The translations under genes and the position numbers were made by a program. The notes below the pieces were generated by a model. The model had not been told where the DNA came from. It saw nothing but the letters and a program-made list of their open reading frames with translations, and ran no database searches. Shown piece after piece: positions 44,986-53,934 of a stretch of 64,000 nucleotides of DNA. Location: the NCBI GenBank assembly GCA_001897425.1, contig MKSW01000013.1:100302-164301 (forward strand). The letters are read 5' to 3'. The stretch is from Actinobacteria bacterium 69-20. Lineage in GTDB: Bacteria > Actinomycetota > Actinomycetes > Mycobacteriales > Nakamurellaceae. Numbering within the stretch: the stretch's first letter is position 1; each line of letters begins with the position of its first letter.

Positions 44986-45804
44986 TCAGCGACCGAGGAA
45001 GGCGACCACGCCGCGCCGGAATGTCTGCGACGGCACCGCATTGATGTGGTTGCGTCCGGGGACGGACAGGAACTCCCCGCGCGGCAAGCGGGCGGCGAAC
45101 TCGGCCGCCCGAGCGGCGAGCGCGTCCTGGTCACCCGCCACCACCAGCGTCGGCACGTCGGGTGCCGGCGGGTCCGCGGCCGTCGCCCCCGTCCCCGCGA
45201 GCCCCTCGACGAGATAACGGAGCGCGACCCGATCGTTGCCCGGCACACCGGCGGCGAGTGCGTCCAGCCGGTCTTCGTCGACTCCTTCGAACAGCGGCCG
45301 GCCATCGAAGCCGCCCAGCACCATTCGGCGCACGGGCAGCAGGCCCCGGGACGCGATCGTCCAGCTGAGCCGCGCACCGAGGGAATAGCCCACGAGGTCG
45401 ATCATCATGGACGACGCCCGGGCACGGGACTTCGTCATACCCGTCATACCCGAATCTGCGGTGACCCGGTCTATATCGCTTGCGACACTTCGGATGTCGT
45501 CGAGCACCTGCGCGAGCCCATAAGCCTCCGCACGATGTGGCTTGCCGGACCGCCCGTGGCCGCGCAGGTCAAGGGCGACAACCATGCGCCCCGCGCGCGT
45601 CAGCGCATCCAAGTGTCCGGTGCGGCCCCACCCGCTGGCCGCGTTGGAGGCGAACCCGTGCACGGCGAGGATCGGCGGCAATCCGCTGGCGCGGGGCACG
45701 GTCGGCGGTGGGGCCGCGATGACGACAGAGAGCGGCGTCCCATCCGACGCGCTGATCTGATGCCGCGAGAGCACCGCACCGGGCGACTGATGGGATTCGG
45801 GCAC
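44986..45804 (-). CDS. Alpha/beta-hydrolase
   Basis: A 272-residue alpha/beta-hydrolase fold protein. Visible: oxyanion-hole motif HGFASNA, VVALDLRGHGRSGKP, nucleophile elbow DLVGYSLGARLSW (Ser), acid region LVVAGDQDALA and catalytic His in GRNHINAV. No signal peptide. The preferred start is the GTG at 45804; the longer reading overlaps the bioY gene on the opposite strand and has no family support. The substrate is unknown; it diverges from bioY with only 45 bp between starts. Confidence 0.85.
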   Translation of the reverse strand: MPESHQSPGAVLSRHQISASDGTPLSVVIAAPPPTVPRASGLPPILAVHGFASNAASGWGRTGHLDALTRAGRMVVALDLRGHGRSGKPHRAEAYGLAQVLDDIRSVASDIDRVTADSGMTGMTKSRARASSMMIDLVGYSLGARLSWTIASRGLLPVRRMVLGGFDGRPLFEGVDEDRLDALAAGVPGNDRVALRYLVEGLAGTGATAADPPAPDVPTLVVAGDQDALAARAAEFAARLPRGEFLSVPGRNHINAVPSQTFRRGVVAFLGR

Positions 45805-45849
45805 AGCGGTATTCTCGCCCCGCCACAGGTTTGCGCCGAGGGAGGCCCC

Positions 45850-46473
45850 GTGAAAGACCACCGTAGCCGCGCGACCGCGCGAGATCTGGCTCAGATTGCG
45901 GTCTTTGCCGCGCTCATCGCGGCGCTGGGGGTCCCGGGGACGCTCTATATCGGCGGCTCCGGCGTGCCGATCACGTTGCAGACGATGGGCGTGATGCTGG
46001 CCGGCGCCATCCTCGGGCCGTGGAAGGGCGTCGCGTCCGTCGCCGTGTTCGAGACGCTGACGGCCGTCGGTCTGCCGCTGCTGGCAGGCGGTCGCGGCGG
46101 CCCTGCCTACTTCACGGTCCAACCGTCTGCGGGCTACGCGTGGGGATTCCTGCTGGGCGCGCTCGTGGTGGGCCTCGGCACCCGCGCGATCCTGCCGAAA
46201 TACCCGCTGTGGCTAGGCATCGCTGTCACCTTCCTCGGCGGCATGGTCGCGATCTACGCCGTCGGCGTGCCGTGGCTGGCGGCCGTCACGCACACCCCGA
46301 TCTGGGCCGCGTTCGTCGGCAACCTGATCTACGTTCCGGGCGATGCGATCAAGGTGGTGGCGACGGCGGTGGTGGCGAAGCAGGTGCACCGTGCCTACCC
46401 GGGGCTGATCGCGCCGCGCCGGCGGGCCGCGGATCGTGCCAAGGCGCTGCGCGGAGCCCATCAGGAATCGTGA
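45850..46473 (+). CDS. bioY: BioY, biotin ECF transporter S component
   Basis: A 207-residue membrane protein with six hydrophobic segments. Family motifs: GTLYIGGSGVPITLQTMGVM, FETLTAVGLPLLAGGRGGPA and SAGYAWGFLLGALVVG. BioY binds biotin in the membrane; with BioM and BioN it forms an ECF importer. The start is GTG at 45850 after GGGAGG. BioM and BioN are encoded 3.2 kb downstream, separated by a ligase and a thiolase, an arrangement that suggests one large locus. Confidence 0.95.
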   Translation: MKDHRSRATARDLAQIAVFAALIAALGVPGTLYIGGSGVPITLQTMGVMLAGAILGPWKGVASVAVFETLTAVGLPLLAGGRGGPAYFTVQPSAGYAWGFLLGALVVGLGTRAILPKYPLWLGIAVTFLGGMVAIYAVGVPWLAAVTHTPIWAAFVGNLIYVPGDAIKVVATAVVAKQVHRAYPGLIAPRRRAADRAKALRGAHQES

Positions 46474-47942
46474 GACCCGTTGCTGCGCTAGAACTGTCGG
46501 GCGATGCTCACGCGCCCGCGGTGACGTGGCGTGGTCGCACCTGGACGTATGGTGAAATGGCCCGGCTCACCCGGTCGGCGCCGGTCGGCCGCCCGGTCGA
46601 CATCTCGACCATGACGCTTCCCGATGCGTTGGCCTGCGCGCTGGCGGCAGCCCGGTCCGGGATCGCGGTCCTGGTCGCCGACCTGGCCCAGCCCATCACT
46701 CCCCCACTCGCCGTTCCCCGCGGAACCTGGCTCATCGCAACGACTTCCGGAACCACCCGGCGCCCACGCGCGATCTGCCGCACCGCATCGTCCTGGGCGG
46801 CGTCGATCGGCCCGCTCGCGGACCTCGCGGGCGTGGACGCCGCGGACACCGTACTGCTGACCGGGCCGCTACACAGCACGCTGCATCTCCATGCGGCCGT
46901 GCATACCCTGTGCATCGGAGCCCATCTGACTGATGAGCCGTCGACAGCGACTGTGGCGCACTGCGTTCCGACGGTGCTGGATCGGATCCTCCGTTCCCGC
47001 GGCGACTATCCGCGGTTGCGAAAGGCGATCGTCGCCGGCGCGCCGGCTACTTCGGCCCTCGTTGCCCGCGCGGGCGCCGCCGGTCTGGCAGTCACGGAGT
47101 ACTACGGTGCGGCCGAGTTGTCGTTCGTCGCGGCTCGACGCTGGCCGGATCCGTTGCTGCGACCGTTCCCGGGCACGGAGGTCCGTGTCGATGACGAGGG
47201 CGTGATCTGGGTGCGGTCGCCGTACCGTGCCTTCGGGTATCTGGAGTTGGCGGCGACCGTCGCGACTGAGGCGGCAGACGGTGCGGCAACGGATGTGACG
47301 GCCGCGGGGCCGGACGCAGCACGCGATGCGGCGCGCCATGCGGAGCCGGATGCTTTGGCTGTGAAGACGGACGCGGCCCGCGATGCCGGGGTGCGTGTGG
47401 CTCCTGACGGTGCACACGTTACGGAGCCGGATACGTCGGACGCGGCGACGGATGTGGCACGGTGTGCGGGCCGTGTGGGGGCGAACGCGCTGGAACCGCT
47501 GCCGATGGAGCCGCTACGAACCGACGAGGACGGTTTCGTGACGGTCGGCGACGTGGTCGATGCGCCGAGCGGTGATCCGTCGCAGGGGTTCACCGTGCGC
47601 GGACGCGCCGACAGCGCGATCACCACCGGCGGGTTCACCGTGCTCACCGCGGATATCGAAGCAGCGCTCAGCACGATCCCCCGCGTGCGGGCCGTCGGCG
47701 CGGTCGGACTCGACCATCCCAGGTTGGGCCAGGTGGTCGCCGTGGCGATCGAGTTGGTAGACCCGTCCGCGGGGCATGCCTCGGGCAAGGCGGATCTCGC
47801 GGACATTCGCGCCGCCGCACGGGCGCTGCTGCCGCACGCCGCCCGACCGCGCAAGTACCTCGTCGTCGACGCCCTCCCCCGCACCCCATCCGGCAAAGTC
47901 GCCCACGCCGCTCTCGCCGACCTCTTCCACCCAGCGCCGTAG
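46470..47942 (+). CDS. AMP-dependent acyl-CoA ligase (MenE/FadD-like)
   Basis: A 490-residue adenylate-forming enzyme. Core motifs: phosphate loop LIATTSGTTRRPRA, YYGAAELSFV, a hinge VRGRADSAITTGGFTV and the C-terminal lysine region LPRTPSGKVAHAAL. Members activate carboxylates to acyl-CoA through an acyl-AMP. The GTG start overlaps the bioY stop (GTGA). Residues about 255-345 are a low-complexity Asp/Ala/Arg-rich insertion with no family match, between the N- and C-terminal domains. The substrate might be a dicarboxylate such as pimelate, given the biotin context; this is speculation. Confidence 0.86.
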   Translation: MRPVAALELSGDAHAPAVTWRGRTWTYGEMARLTRSAPVGRPVDISTMTLPDALACALAAARSGIAVLVADLAQPITPPLAVPRGTWLIATTSGTTRRPRAICRTASSWAASIGPLADLAGVDAADTVLLTGPLHSTLHLHAAVHTLCIGAHLTDEPSTATVAHCVPTVLDRILRSRGDYPRLRKAIVAGAPATSALVARAGAAGLAVTEYYGAAELSFVAARRWPDPLLRPFPGTEVRVDDEGVIWVRSPYRAFGYLELAATVATEAADGAATDVTAAGPDAARDAARHAEPDALAVKTDAARDAGVRVAPDGAHVTEPDTSDAATDVARCAGRVGANALEPLPMEPLRTDEDGFVTVGDVVDAPSGDPSQGFTVRGRADSAITTGGFTVLTADIEAALSTIPRVRAVGAVGLDHPRLGQVVAVAIELVDPSAGHASGKADLADIRAAARALLPHAARPRKYLVVDALPRTPSGKVAHAALADLFHPAP

Positions 47943-47993
47943 CACCCCCGCGAGCCTCACCGCGGGCTTTCGTACCCGCCGCGCGGCACGGTT

Positions 47994-48080
47994 CTCGCGG
48001 ACGTTCACGCCACCGCTCGCATGCTGCTCCTGCATGCGGCCCGCCCGCGGAAATACCTCGTCGTCGACACGCTCCTCCGC
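47994..48080 (+). repeat. Degenerate duplicate of the ligase gene 3' end
   Basis: Positions 47994-48080 repeat 47796-47882 with scattered substitutions, a displacement of exactly 198 bp. The original encodes ADIRAAARALLPHAARPRKY and the copy reads ADVHATARMLLLHAARPRKY in the same register, then diverges. The copy has no start signal and lies in the 238-bp gap before the thiolase. Confidence 0.75.
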
Positions 48081-48180
48081 CCCGGCCCCCTCCAGCTTGG
48101 GTGCCCAATGGTGCGTCATCGCGCACTCTGGGCCTCCCGACCCGCATGGACCGGCCGTCGGCGGCACTACGGTGAGAGGC

Positions 48181-49398
48181 GTGTCTGCGCCGGCCCCGAC
48201 CGATCCCGTGCTGGTCGCGGCGTGTCGCACAGCGATCGGGACGGCCGGCCATGCGCTGTCCGCGGTGCCGGCCGTGGACCTGGCCGCGCCGGTGGTCGCC
48301 GAAGTGACGCGTCGGGCGAGCGCGCTAGATCTCCCGGTCGCGGAAACCGTTCTCGGCAACTGCCTCGGGCCGGGTGGCAACATCGCGCGATCCGTCGCGC
48401 TCGCCGCCGGGCTGCCCATCACCACACCGGCCGTCACGGTCGACCGCCAGTGCGGGTCGGGTCTGGAAGCGGTGCGGCTCGCCGTTGCGTCCGTCCGTCT
48501 CGCGGCGATGACGGAGCACCGGTCCACGCTGGTGTTGGCCGGCGGTGCCGAATCGGCGAGTACGGCGCCGTGGCGATTCTGGCCCCCGGACGCTCCGGAT
48601 GCCCCGCCGCAGCGCTACACCAGGGCGCCGTTCGCCCCCTTCGGCTTCCTTGACCCCGACATGGGCGATGCCGCAGACGATCTCGCCGCGCGGCGAGGCA
48701 TCAGCCGGCACCGGCAGGACATGTACGCAGAGCGTTCCCATCGGCGCGCCTACGACGCTCGGGCCGCCGGCCGTTTCGCTGCCGAGATCATTCCGGTGGC
48801 CGGGCTCGACAGCGACGAGCGCCCGCGACGGTTGACGCTCGACCGATTGTCGCGGCTCCCCCCGGCATTCGACCGGGGTGCCATCTCCGCCCCGGCTGAT
48901 GCATCGGGCGCATTGGGCACCGTCACCGCCGGCAACTCGAGCGGGATCTCGGACGGTGCAGCCGTGGTCGCCGTCACCACGCGCGCCGCCGCACAGACGG
49001 CCGGCCTCGCTAGCGTGGCGATCCGTTCCTGCGCCGTGGTCGCGGGAGACCCGGCGCTGCCGGGAGCGGCAGCCGGCCCGGCCGCGGCCGCCGCGCTGCG
49101 GGCCGCAGGGCTCACCGTGGGCGACGTCGGCGCGATCGAGATCACCGAAGCTTTCGCATCCGTCGCGCTTGCGTTCGCCGACGACCTGGGCGTCGACCCG
49201 GAGCGCCTATGCGCCGACGGCGGAGCGATCGCGCTCGGTCACCCGTGGGGGGCGTCCGGCGCGATCCTCCTAGTACGCCTCATGTTCCAGATGCTGGCGC
49301 CGGGCGGCGCGGAGTTCGGCCTGGCGGCCTGCGCGATCGGCGGGGGCCAGGGCATTGCCATGGTGCTGCAGCGCTGCGACCCGGCGGGTCCGGCGTGA
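48181..49398 (+). CDS. Thiolase (acetyl-CoA acetyltransferase family)
   Basis: A 405-residue thiolase. The active-site Cys motif is VDRQCGSGLEAVRLAVAS, the second catalytic region is NSSGISDGAAVVAV, then ITEAFASVALAF and the C-terminal GHPWGASGAILL and CAIGGGQGIAMVLQ. Such enzymes condense or cleave acyl-CoAs. Start at GTG 48181 behind GGTGAGAGG; a GTG at 48172 is possible. The stop codon lies in the first degenerate unit of a 15-bp tandem repeat. It sits between the ligase and the BioM/BioN genes, which suggests a role in biotin-precursor or dicarboxylate metabolism. Confidence 0.9.
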   Translation: MSAPAPTDPVLVAACRTAIGTAGHALSAVPAVDLAAPVVAEVTRRASALDLPVAETVLGNCLGPGGNIARSVALAAGLPITTPAVTVDRQCGSGLEAVRLAVASVRLAAMTEHRSTLVLAGGAESASTAPWRFWPPDAPDAPPQRYTRAPFAPFGFLDPDMGDAADDLAARRGISRHRQDMYAERSHRRAYDARAAGRFAAEIIPVAGLDSDERPRRLTLDRLSRLPPAFDRGAISAPADASGALGTVTAGNSSGISDGAAVVAVTTRAAAQTAGLASVAIRSCAVVAGDPALPGAAAGPAAAAALRAAGLTVGDVGAIEITEAFASVALAFADDLGVDPERLCADGGAIALGHPWGASGAILLVRLMFQMLAPGGAEFGLAACAIGGGQGIAMVLQRCDPAGPA

Positions 49399-49403
49399 GC
49401 ACC

Positions 49404-49628
49404 TGCGGCGTGAACGAGCCCAGTGGGAACGGGCACAGCGTGAACCGGTACCGCGTGGATGAGCGCCGTGTGCGTGGGTACTCCGTGAAACGACACATCT
49501 CGAACAGGCACCGCGTGGCTGGGCAGCGCCTGAGTAACTCCAGCACGGGCGGGTCCTGCGCGACCGGACAGAGCGTGCACCGGTACCGCATGGACGAGCA
49601 CCCCCTGAACCGGCGCAGCACGAACGGA
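49404..49628 (+). repeat. 15-unit, 15-bp degenerate tandem repeat array
   Basis: Fifteen contiguous 15-base units fill the thiolase-bioM spacer, consensus yacmgcgtgaaccgg. Clear units are cacagcgtgaaccgg (49434), taccgcgtggatgag (49449), cagagcgtgcaccgg (49569) and taccgcatggacgag (49584). The last unit ends 8 bp before the bioM ATG and supplies GGA-type translation signals. The minus strand reads as repeating V-H-A-V-P-like pentads, and the plus strand as S-V-N-R-Y-like pentads, without being convincing proteins. Confidence 0.85.
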
Positions 49629-49636
49629 AGCCGCCC

Positions 49637-50374
49637 ATGAGCGAGATCCGGTTCGAATCGGTCGGTCACCGTTACGGCGACCGGATCGTGCTGCAGGACA
49701 TCGATCTCGCTCTCACTGAGGGCAAGGTCGGCGTGGTGGGTGCCAATGGTTCCGGCAAGTCGACGCTCGCCCGCACTATCAACGGCCTCGTCACGCCGAC
49801 CGCGGGGCGCGTCACGGTCGACGGCCTGTCGCCCGCCGGCCACGGGCGCGAGGTGCGCCGGAAGGTCGGCTTCGTGTTCACCGACCCGGATACGCAGATC
49901 GTGATGCCGACCGTGGCCGAGGACGTGGCTTTCTCCCTGCGCCGCAGCGGCCTCGGCAAGGCGGAGATCGCGCGGCGGGTTTCCGAAATCCTATGCCGCA
50001 TGGGGCTTTCCGACTACGCGGACCACCCGGCGCATCTGCTGTCGGGCGGGCAGAAGCAGCTGCTCGCGCTTGCCGCCGTGCTGGTGCGCGAACCTGCCGT
50101 AGTCGTCGCCGATGAGCCGACGACGCTGCTGGATCTGCGGAATGCACGCCGCATCGCGGCGATCCTGGCCACCCTCCCGCAGCAGGTCATCGCCGTCACA
50201 CACGATCTCACCCTGCTCGAAACCTTCGACCGGGTCATCGTTCTCGACGCCGGTCGCGTCGTCGCAGACTCCGCTCCCGGTGAGGCGCTGCGCCAATATC
50301 GCGCACTCTGCGATGACACGGGCGATGACACGCGCGAGAACACGTACGACGCCGCGGAGCCGGCCCATGGCTGA
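49637..50374 (+). CDS. bioM: BioM, ECF transporter ATPase
   Basis: A 245-residue ABC ATPase of the CbiO/EcfA group. Walker A GANGSGKSTLART, Q-loop region VFTDPDTQIV, signature LSGGQKQLLALAAVL, Walker B AVVVADEPTT and H-loop VTHDLTLLE are intact. It energises BioY through BioN. Its stop overlaps the bioN start by 8 bp. The 15-bp repeat array directly upstream replaces a normal leader. Confidence 0.93.
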   Translation: MSEIRFESVGHRYGDRIVLQDIDLALTEGKVGVVGANGSGKSTLARTINGLVTPTAGRVTVDGLSPAGHGREVRRKVGFVFTDPDTQIVMPTVAEDVAFSLRRSGLGKAEIARRVSEILCRMGLSDYADHPAHLLSGGQKQLLALAAVLVREPAVVVADEPTTLLDLRNARRIAAILATLPQQVIAVTHDLTLLETFDRVIVLDAGRVVADSAPGEALRQYRALCDDTGDDTRENTYDAAEPAHG

Positions 50375-50984
50375 TGCCTCACACGCGCCCGCCGGGTTGT
50401 ACTGGCCGGGGTCCTCTGTGCTGCACCGACTTCCCGCGGCAGTGAAGCTGCTCGGTCTCCTGGCGGGGGTGATCGCGATCGCGCTGATCCCGCGGTGGTG
50501 GCAGCTGGCGATCGCCGCCGCCGGTGTCGCCCTACTCTTCGCTGCGGCCCGGATCCCGCTGCGGGTGGCCTGGTCGCAGCTTCGGCCGCTCCGGTACCTG
50601 ATTCCGGTGGTCGCGGCGCTGCAGATCTATCTCGCCGGGTGGCACACGGCCGTAACCGTTTGCGGCACCATCGTTCTCGCGGTGGCGCTGGCCGCGCTGG
50701 TGACGCTCACCACGCGGGTCACCGCGATGCTCGATGCGCTGTCCGCGGTGCTTCGGCCGCTGCGCCGGGTCGGCGTCGACCCGGACCGGATCGCTCTCCT
50801 ACTGGCAACGACGATCCGCTGCATCCCGCTGGTCGCCGGGATCGTCGCGGAGGTCACCGAGGCGAGAAAGGCGCGCGGCCTGGGCTTCTCGATCCGGGCG
50901 CTCGGGGCCCCGGTGGTCATCAGGTCGTTGCGTGCCGCCGATGCCCTCGGCGAGTCACTCGCCGCGCGCGGCGCCGACGACTGA
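50367..50984 (+). CDS. bioN: BioN, ECF transporter transmembrane (T) component
   Basis: A 205-residue membrane protein of the CbiQ/EcfT family with four to five helices and the coupling region EVTEARKARGLGFSI followed by LRAADALGESLAARGADD, the A-R-G type coupling motifs that dock to the ATPase. It begins inside the bioM gene (8-bp overlap) and completes BioMNY together with bioY 4.5 kb upstream. Confidence 0.9.
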   Translation: MADASHAPAGLYWPGSSVLHRLPAAVKLLGLLAGVIAIALIPRWWQLAIAAAGVALLFAAARIPLRVAWSQLRPLRYLIPVVAALQIYLAGWHTAVTVCGTIVLAVALAALVTLTTRVTAMLDALSAVLRPLRRVGVDPDRIALLLATTIRCIPLVAGIVAEVTEARKARGLGFSIRALGAPVVIRSLRAADALGESLAARGADD

Positions 50985-50995
50985 ATCCTGTGCCC

Positions 50996-51670
50996 TCAAC
51001 CGAGCTTCGGCCCCGCCCCGCCGCCCCGAAGTGTCGGCCCCGGCGGCGTCCCGCGACGGGTCACGGTAATCACCGCCCCCTCACCGCGAACCGTCGCCGA
51101 GCCGAGTCCGTGCAGATGCAGACAGTCGAGATCACCGAGCTCGATGGGCTTTTCGGCCTCCACCCCGCCCGACCCGTCCTGCAGCGCGACCACGCAGCCG
51201 CGCTCCGGCAGGCCCACGATCACGGCGTCCTCGCCCGTGCGGACGTCGACCTGCCGCGGCCCACCGTGCACCACCGTCATCGTCGCCGTTGCCAGGCCGC
51301 GGCACGTCATCACATTCAGATCCCTGGTGGGCGAGTCGATCTCGCCGAGGGTGCTCGCGTCGCCAGCAAAGGCGAACGGGTGCAACGGGAGTAGCTCCGC
51401 GCGCCGACCGTCGATCGTCAGCCGCATCGACGATCCGCCGACGAGCATGATGATCCGATCGATGCCCGGATAGGCCGAGAACGGGCCGCTGGCATCGACA
51501 TCGGCGATGCTGATGCGCGCGGCGAACTCTTCAGGGGAAGCCTCGGCGGAGGCATTCTCCGGTAGCCGCAGCACTTCTCGGGTGACTCCGCCGCCGTTCC
51601 GCCAGGGCGCCGCCCCGAGACCGGCGTACGGGATGGGATCCGCGTGCAGGATCGGTGTCCGCCCGGTCAC
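50996..51670 (-). CDS. HutD/Ves-family cupin protein
   Basis: A 224-residue protein of the HutD family, a bicupin fold of uncertain enzymatic function. Conserved parts: APWRNGGGVTREVLRLP near the N-terminus, RISIADVDASGPFSAYPGID and RDLNVMTCRG. It starts with a GTG 8 bp after the macro-domain gene stop, so the two form a transcript. HutD members are often found with histidine utilisation genes, none of which are here; role uncertain. Confidence 0.87.
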   Translation of the reverse strand: MTGRTPILHADPIPYAGLGAAPWRNGGGVTREVLRLPENASAEASPEEFAARISIADVDASGPFSAYPGIDRIIMLVGGSSMRLTIDGRRAELLPLHPFAFAGDASTLGEIDSPTRDLNVMTCRGLATATMTVVHGGPRQVDVRTGEDAVIVGLPERGCVVALQDGSGGVEAEKPIELGDLDCLHLHGLGSATVRGEGAVITVTRRGTPPGPTLRGGGAGPKLG

Positions 51671-51677
51671 GCCGGCC

Positions 51678-52196
51678 TCACCCGAAGTCCGCGCGCACCC
51701 GCTGCGCGAGATCCAGCGTCGCCGCGTCGAAGAGCACCAGCATCAGCGTCGGCACCGAGACTGTGGTCGCCGTGAGCACGGTGAGCGCCTGCCGGATCGC
51801 ATCCTCCTTGGGCCATCCGAAGACGCCCGCGGAGATCAGCGGGAAGGCGACCGAGGCGGCCCCGAGATCGTCTGCCACGGCGAGACTTTCGGTGTACGCG
51901 GAGCGAAGCAGGGCCGAGCGATCCTCCCGCTTCGAATAGACCGGGCCCACGGTGTGGATCACCCAGCGGGCGGGCAGGCGCCCGGCCGTTGTCGCAACGG
52001 CACGGCCGGTGGGCAGTCCGTCCGGCAGGCTGGTGCGGCGCAGTTCCCGGCAGGCTTCGAGGATCGCGGCACCCCCGGCTCGGTGGATGGCGCCGTCCAC
52101 ACCGCCGCCGCCGAGCAGGGCGTTGTTCGCCGCGTTCACGATCGCATCGGCCGACACGGTCGTGATGTCGCCGGAGATCAGTTCAAGCGACGCCAT
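51678..52196 (-). CDS. Macro-domain (ADP-ribose-binding/hydrolase) protein
   Basis: A 172-residue stand-alone macro domain. Ligand-binding motifs are GDITTVSADAIVNAANNALL followed by GGGGVDGAIH, WVIHTVGP and AFPLISAGVFGWPKEDA. Such MacroD-like proteins bind or hydrolyse ADP-ribose adducts or O-acetyl-ADP-ribose. GGGGGAG precedes the ATG at 52196. It is paired with HutD; no ADP-ribosyltransferase is nearby. Confidence 0.94.
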   Translation of the reverse strand: MASLELISGDITTVSADAIVNAANNALLGGGGVDGAIHRAGGAAILEACRELRRTSLPDGLPTGRAVATTAGRLPARWVIHTVGPVYSKREDRSALLRSAYTESLAVADDLGAASVAFPLISAGVFGWPKEDAIRQALTVLTATTVSVPTLMLVLFDAATLDLAQRVRADFG

Positions 52197-52271
52197 CGAT
52201 GCTCCCCCTTCGGGATGCGGCCCCACCGGCGGCAGCCGCGAAAAGCGTCATACTCGAAGCCTTTTCGATCG

Positions 52272-53522
52272 CTACCGAGTCGGATCGAACGGACGGAGCA
52301 AGTCCGGAACCGCCCCGGTGGCAATCTGTTCGGCGAGCAGTTTGCCGGACAGCGGCCCGAGCGTGATCCCCCACATGCCGTGGCCGCCGGCGACGTAGAC
52401 GTCCGGGTTGCGGGTCGCGCCGATCAGCGGCAGGCCGTCGACGGTGACGGGGCGGCCGCCGACCCACACGTCGTGCCTGTCGTTCCAGTCGACCCCGGAG
52501 AGCAGCGGCCGGCCGTTCTCGACGATCGCGTCCACCCGACCCATGTCGAGGGGTGCATCAACGTCGCGGAACTCCATGGTCCCGGCCACCCGCAGCCGGT
52601 CGCCGATCGGCGTGCACGCGATGCGCTCGAACGGGAAATAGACGGGGCACGGCACCGGGGAGTCCACCGCCACGCTGAACGAGTAACCGCGGCCGGCGCG
52701 CAGAGGGACGTTCACGCCGTACTGTTTCGCGAGTTCCGGCATCCACGAACCGGTCGCGAGCACCACCGCGTCGCCGCGCACGGGTTCGCCGCCGTACATC
52801 TCCACGGTGAACCCGCCGGGGCCCTGCCGCAACGCGCGAACGCTTGCGCCGGAATGAATCTCGCCGCCGCGGTCCTGCACGGCGACGGCGAGCGAGGCCA
52901 CGTAGTCGCCCGGATCGATGTACCGCTGGCCGTTGATGCGGATCGCGGTGGCCACGTCCTTCGAGACGATCGGCAACTCCGCGCGGAGGGCATCCCCGTC
53001 GATCACCTCGGTATCGAGTTCCAGGCCCGCTTCGTGGATCAGGTCGATCTCGCGGACGAGGCCGGCGGCCTTCGCCTCGGTGAGGAACGCGGCCATGATC
53101 GGCGCCTCGTGCGTCTTGCCGGAAACGCCGCCGGCGGCGAGCTCGTCATAGGCGTCGACCGCGAGCCGGTTCACGGGAACGTAGTGAGACATGGTGCTGC
53201 GCCACGCTTTCATGGTGCAGCGGCGGGCGAACCCGAGCAGGAAGCGCCACAGTTTCGGGTCAACCTTGAACGGCACGTACAGCGCGGCGTTCTTGTCGAG
53301 CAGCGATTTCAAGCCGTACTTGATCACGCTCGGCTCGGCCAGCGGAATGGCCAGGCCCGGTGAGATCCAGCCGGCGTTGCCCCACGAGGAGCCCGCGGCC
53401 ACCCCGGAGCGATCGAGAACCACGACCTCGATATCCCGCTGCTGCAGATGCCACGCGGTGGCCAGTCCGAGCATTCCTGCGCCGACGACCACCACGCGGC
53501 GTGGGGTCTTGCGTTCTGCCAT
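52272..53522 (-). CDS. FAD-dependent D-amino acid dehydrogenase-like oxidoreductase (DadA family)
   Basis: A 416-residue flavoprotein of the DAO/DadA family. FAD-binding dinucleotide fold VVVVGAGMLGLATAWHLQQR with VVLDRSGVAAGSSW, and the C-terminal YVAGGHGMWGITLGPLSG near the FAD pyrophosphate. DadA oxidises D-amino acids and passes electrons to the respiratory chain. The gene starts with an ATG at 53522. Its neighbours (macro domain, HutD) give no pathway context. Confidence 0.9.
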   Translation of the reverse strand: MAERKTPRRVVVVGAGMLGLATAWHLQQRDIEVVVLDRSGVAAGSSWGNAGWISPGLAIPLAEPSVIKYGLKSLLDKNAALYVPFKVDPKLWRFLLGFARRCTMKAWRSTMSHYVPVNRLAVDAYDELAAGGVSGKTHEAPIMAAFLTEAKAAGLVREIDLIHEAGLELDTEVIDGDALRAELPIVSKDVATAIRINGQRYIDPGDYVASLAVAVQDRGGEIHSGASVRALRQGPGGFTVEMYGGEPVRGDAVVLATGSWMPELAKQYGVNVPLRAGRGYSFSVAVDSPVPCPVYFPFERIACTPIGDRLRVAGTMEFRDVDAPLDMGRVDAIVENGRPLLSGVDWNDRHDVWVGGRPVTVDGLPLIGATRNPDVYVAGGHGMWGITLGPLSGKLLAEQIATGAVPDLLRPFDPTR

Positions 53523-53934
53523 GGTGAGTCAGATCCTCCGCAATCTGCACGTTCGCGGCGCCGAACCGTGCAGCGCCCCTGGAATCGGACGCTACCAGCG
53601 AGGTCGGCCGTTGGCACAGTCGCTGCCGTTGCGCGGGTCGCTGCCCCGCCGGTGATCCTGCTCACCGCTCCGCTGCTCGCCGTCGGCGTCCTCGTCTTGC
53701 GTGCCGTCGCCGCCCCTTTATGACGTAGTTCGCGCGCTCCGCGCGATGGGCCGCCGTCGTGCCTGGGCGGGGTTCCCGGAGGGCATCATCATGCCGCTGA
53801 CCTGCACCGACGTCGTCTCCGCCCCCCAATCCCCGACATCGGAATAACCTGGGCGGGTTGGTACTGGCGCCGGTTTCTGACGTTGGTGGATTTCGACGAT
53901 GGCGCGTCTGACGCGCTAAAGGAGGCCACGAGAC
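53523..53934. other. 412-bp divergent region, no gene recognised
   Basis: No convincing ORF lies here. It separates the DadA-like gene from the neocarzinostatin-like gene and must carry both promoters. The end holds AAAGGAGGCCAC, the ribosome-binding site of the downstream gene. No repeat or RNA gene was noticed. Confidence 0.6.

Noticed and set aside
49239..49601. Minus-strand VHAVP-like repeat frame
   Set aside because: Also a consequence of the tandem DNA repeat; no ribosome-binding site or neighbouring minus-strand gene.
49404..49628. CRISPR array
   Set aside because: The units are contiguous, 15 bp long and diverged, with no unique spacers, and no cas genes are present.
49209..49640. 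Plus-strand frame encoding pentapeptide repeats through the 15-bp array
   Set aside because: It comes from the 15-bp period and overlaps the thiolase in a different frame. No start signal or known fold.
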